DNA of 6,150 nucleotides, from the NCBI GenBank assembly GCA_002730325.1, contig PBZV01000023.1, forward strand, positions 14,512-20,661, in the 5' to 3' direction. Source of the DNA: Nitrososphaerota archaeon (GTDB lineage: Archaea > Thermoproteota > Nitrososphaeria > Nitrososphaerales > Nitrosopumilaceae). Positions 5,387 through 6,150 of this stretch are shown here, in pieces (position 1 is the stretch's first letter; each line of letters opens with the position of its first letter). A model generated the notes under the pieces. It was not told the origin of the DNA, searched no databases, and saw only the letters and a program-made list of their open reading frames with translations. Position numbers and translations under genes: made by a program.

Positions 5387-5470
5387 ATGAACAGTAAATT
5401 TTACATCACTATGGGGGTTTCAATAATTGCTCTTGCCGTAGGATTTGTATTTTTGTTTGGCGATATTTAA
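5387..5470 (+). CDS. Single-helix membrane miniprotein, 27 residues
   Basis: A short frame, ATG at 5387 to TAA at 5468-5470. After MNSK, residues 5-24 are an unbroken hydrophobic stretch (FYITMGVSII then ALAVGFVFLF), ending GDI; this is one transmembrane helix with a positively charged N-terminus and acidic C-terminus, so probably the N-terminus in the cytoplasm. The composition (GCT, GCC, GGG, GTA, GGC) is richer in GC than flanking DNA, as also in the membrane protein at 3519, which argues that it is translated. There is no clear Shine-Dalgarno sequence; CTATTAAT (about 5356-5363) is a possible TATA box. Function unknown; tiny subunits of respiratory complexes have this form. Its 5' side carries the structured element at 5250-5355 and a T-rich tract follows. 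Confidence 0.6.
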   Translation: MNSKFYITMGVSIIALAVGFVFLFGDI

Positions 5471-5506
5471 TCAAAAAAATGATAACTTGAATCAACAATT
5501 ATAAAC

Positions 5507-5518
5507 ATTTTTTATTTT
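5507..5518 (+). terminator. T-rich terminator after the miniprotein gene
   Basis: ATTTTTTATTTT follows the stop codon of the 27-residue gene by about 36 bases, with no gene between. Archaeal transcription ends at such T-tracts; no hairpin precedes it. Confidence 0.35.
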
Positions 5519-5544
5519 AAGATAATTTTTCAATTAAGATTATT

Positions 5545-5617
5545 GCCATAGGCATAAGCTGGGTGTTGGTAATCAGATTACCCCAAAACGACATTGGTTA
5601 CCAACTTTTTCTGTGGC
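5545..5617. ncRNA. 73-base nested-stem structure, candidate RNA element
   Basis: GCCATAG (5545-5551) pairs with CTGTGGC (5611-5617), seven pairs with one G-U on the plus strand; inside it GTTGGTAA (5565-5572) pairs exactly with TTACCAAC (5598-5605). GGTAA (5568-5572) can instead pair with the nearer TTACC (5578-5582), so two structures exclude each other, as in a switch. The length and seven-pair outer stem recall a tRNA, but there is no T-arm with TTCRA, no proper anticodon arm and no T at position 8, so it is not a tRNA. H/ACA and C/D boxes are not convincing either. It lies eight bases beyond the stop of the minus-strand gene at 5626. The strand is undecided. A 25-codon minus frame (5517-5594) overlaps it. 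Confidence 0.3.
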
Positions 5618-5625
5618 CCAAGATT

Positions 5626-5880
5626 TTAAGAAGAATGAGAATTTGATAAATAGTTGAATTTTTCTTTTTCACTAAATAATCCAATATTCAATTTCAATAA
5701 TTTTTCAATACTTTGAAAAGCAGGACATTTTTTATCAATAGAAAAAAGCTCTTCACAATTACTACATTGAATAACTACATGTTCACCCCAATCACATTCA
5801 ATAGTTTCAATTACATCAAAAATTACATCATTATCACAAATACATTTTAAAGGATTTTGAAATTTGTCAATAATTTTCAT
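5626..5880 (-). CDS. Small zinc-ribbon-like protein, 84 residues
   Basis: Cys at 13 and 15 (CIC), 39 and 42 (CSNC), with further Cys at 29 and 52, give two Cys pairs separated by 23 residues in a beta-rich segment, the layout of a zinc ribbon, although the first pair is C-x-C rather than the usual C-x2-C. The remainder has DWGEHVVIQ (30-38) and FSIDKKCPAF (46-55), then a charged helix (58-80). There is no membrane segment or DNA-binding helix-turn-helix. It starts at ATG 5880 without Shine-Dalgarno, 25 bases after a TATA-like box centred at 5905. It diverges from another small Cys/His protein at 5939, the two possibly sharing a regulatory region. Metal binding is inferred from Cys spacing; a specific role is unknown. 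Confidence 0.8.
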   Translation of the reverse strand: MKIIDKFQNPLKCICDNDVIFDVIETIECDWGEHVVIQCSNCEELFSIDKKCPAFQSIEKLLKLNIGLFSEKEKFNYLSNSHSS

Positions 5881-5898
5881 AAAATTGTTTTTTTGAAA

Positions 5899-5910
5899 TT
5901 AAATATAATT
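5899..5910. promoter_or_regulatory. TATA-like box in a 58-base divergent promoter
   Basis: AATTATATTTAA on the minus strand is centred 25 bases before the ATG at 5880. The plus-strand reading, TTAAATATAATT, is 34 bases before the ATG at 5939, while TTTATTAGG at 5909-5917 is at the ideal distance for that gene. The two boxes overlap at the edge, so polymerase recruitment in one direction may compete with the other. Confidence 0.5.
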
Positions 5911-5938
5911 TATTAGGATAGATCTAACATAAAATATT

Positions 5939-6145
5939 ATGACTAAATGTCCAACATGTAAACTTTCTATGGAATCACATTCAACATCAGAATTAATGGA
6001 ATGTTGTATGAAACAAGTAGGAGATGAGTTTAATGATGAGCAATCAGGAATTTGCCCAAATTGTAAACATGAAATTAAAAAACATTCAGATAAAGAATTG
6101 GCAGAATGTACAATAGAATTTCTAAAATCAGGGGTCAATGATTGA
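5939..6145 (+). CDS. Small protein with a duplicated CX2CX6HX7C zinc motif, 68 residues
   Basis: Two copies of one unit fill the protein. Copy 1: C4, C7, H14, C22; copy 2: C39, C42, H49, C57. Both have the identical spacing CX2C-X6-H-X7-C and share CPxCK, HSxxEL and EC, so they arose by internal duplication; the linker (about 26-37) is acidic. Each unit probably binds one zinc ion, with the knuckle CPxC and a helix carrying EL-x-EC as in small zinc fingers, but I do not know a named family with this pattern. Cys23 gives copy 1 an extra thiol. No membrane segment. The leaderless ATG at 5939 follows a TATA-like box. It may bind nucleic acid or protein; not determinable here. Divergent from the zinc-ribbon-like gene at 5626. 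Confidence 0.8.
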   Translation: MTKCPTCKLSMESHSTSELMECCMKQVGDEFNDEQSGICPNCKHEIKKHSDKELAECTIEFLKSGVND

Positions 6146-6150
6146 TTCAA

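Noticed and set aside
5517..5594. 25-codon minus-strand frame (starts MSFWGN)
   Set aside because: Begins at an ATG inside the nested-stem structure, has no promoter, and the antiparallel plus frame looks equally hydrophobic, so the structure explains the composition as well; kept only as the alternative to the RNA element.
5545..5617. tRNA gene
   Set aside because: The 73-base length and seven-pair acceptor-like stem fit, but there is no T-arm, no seven-base anticodon loop on a five-pair stem and no T8, on either strand.
5899..6150. Minus-strand frame of 83 codons
   Set aside because: Antisense to the duplicated Cys/His protein, whose repeat structure proves the plus strand is coding.
1..6150. 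CRISPR array, insertion sequence or integrase
   Set aside because: No regularly spaced repeats, no transposase or integrase motifs, and no terminal repeats with target duplications were seen.

Overview
The window is AT-rich, gene-dense archaeal DNA, most likely from a marine ammonia-oxidising thaumarchaeon (Nitrososphaerota, Nitrosopumilus-like). This is inferred from several things. Codon use is A/T-ending. Shine-Dalgarno sequences are almost absent, and TATA-like boxes sit about 24-28 bases before several ATG codons, which is the archaeal leaderless arrangement. T-tracts serve as terminators. The genes include a Rad3/XPD-type helicase and many very small zinc-binding or membrane proteins. 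I could not run a database search, so the lineage is an inference.

Layout. Bases 1-338 are the 3' end of ilvD (dihydroxy-acid dehydratase), overlapping by six bases a convergent 185-residue protein with an R-x4-H motif like that of HEPN ribonucleases. Bases 891-1360 contain no convincing large gene, but hold short repeats, one bulged hairpin and a possible 30-codon gene. Bases 1361-3040 (minus) encode an XPD/DinG-like iron-sulfur helicase. Its reading frame has no ATG, GTG or TTG upstream of the Walker A motif, so the gene is frameshifted at its extreme 5' end, uses programmed frameshifting, or starts at an unusual codon. Divergent from it, on the plus strand, are a stand-alone degenerate GIY-YIG domain protein and an 85-residue membrane-anchored protein closed by a clear terminator.

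After a structured 280-base gap come an 88-residue helical protein and, convergent to it, a DUF922-like HExxH putative metalloprotease preceded by a 67-residue protein that may be co-transcribed. The right end has a 106-base elongated inverted-repeat structure just upstream of a 27-residue single-helix membrane protein, then a 73-base nested stem structure. Last come two divergent small zinc-binding proteins, one of which is an exact internal duplication of a CX2CX6HX7C motif.

No single pathway unites these genes. Apart from ilvD and the helicase they are mostly small lineage-specific proteins, each probably on its own short transcript. The most interesting parts are the helicase start, the two structured elements at 5250-5355 and 5545-5617, and the duplicated zinc motif.
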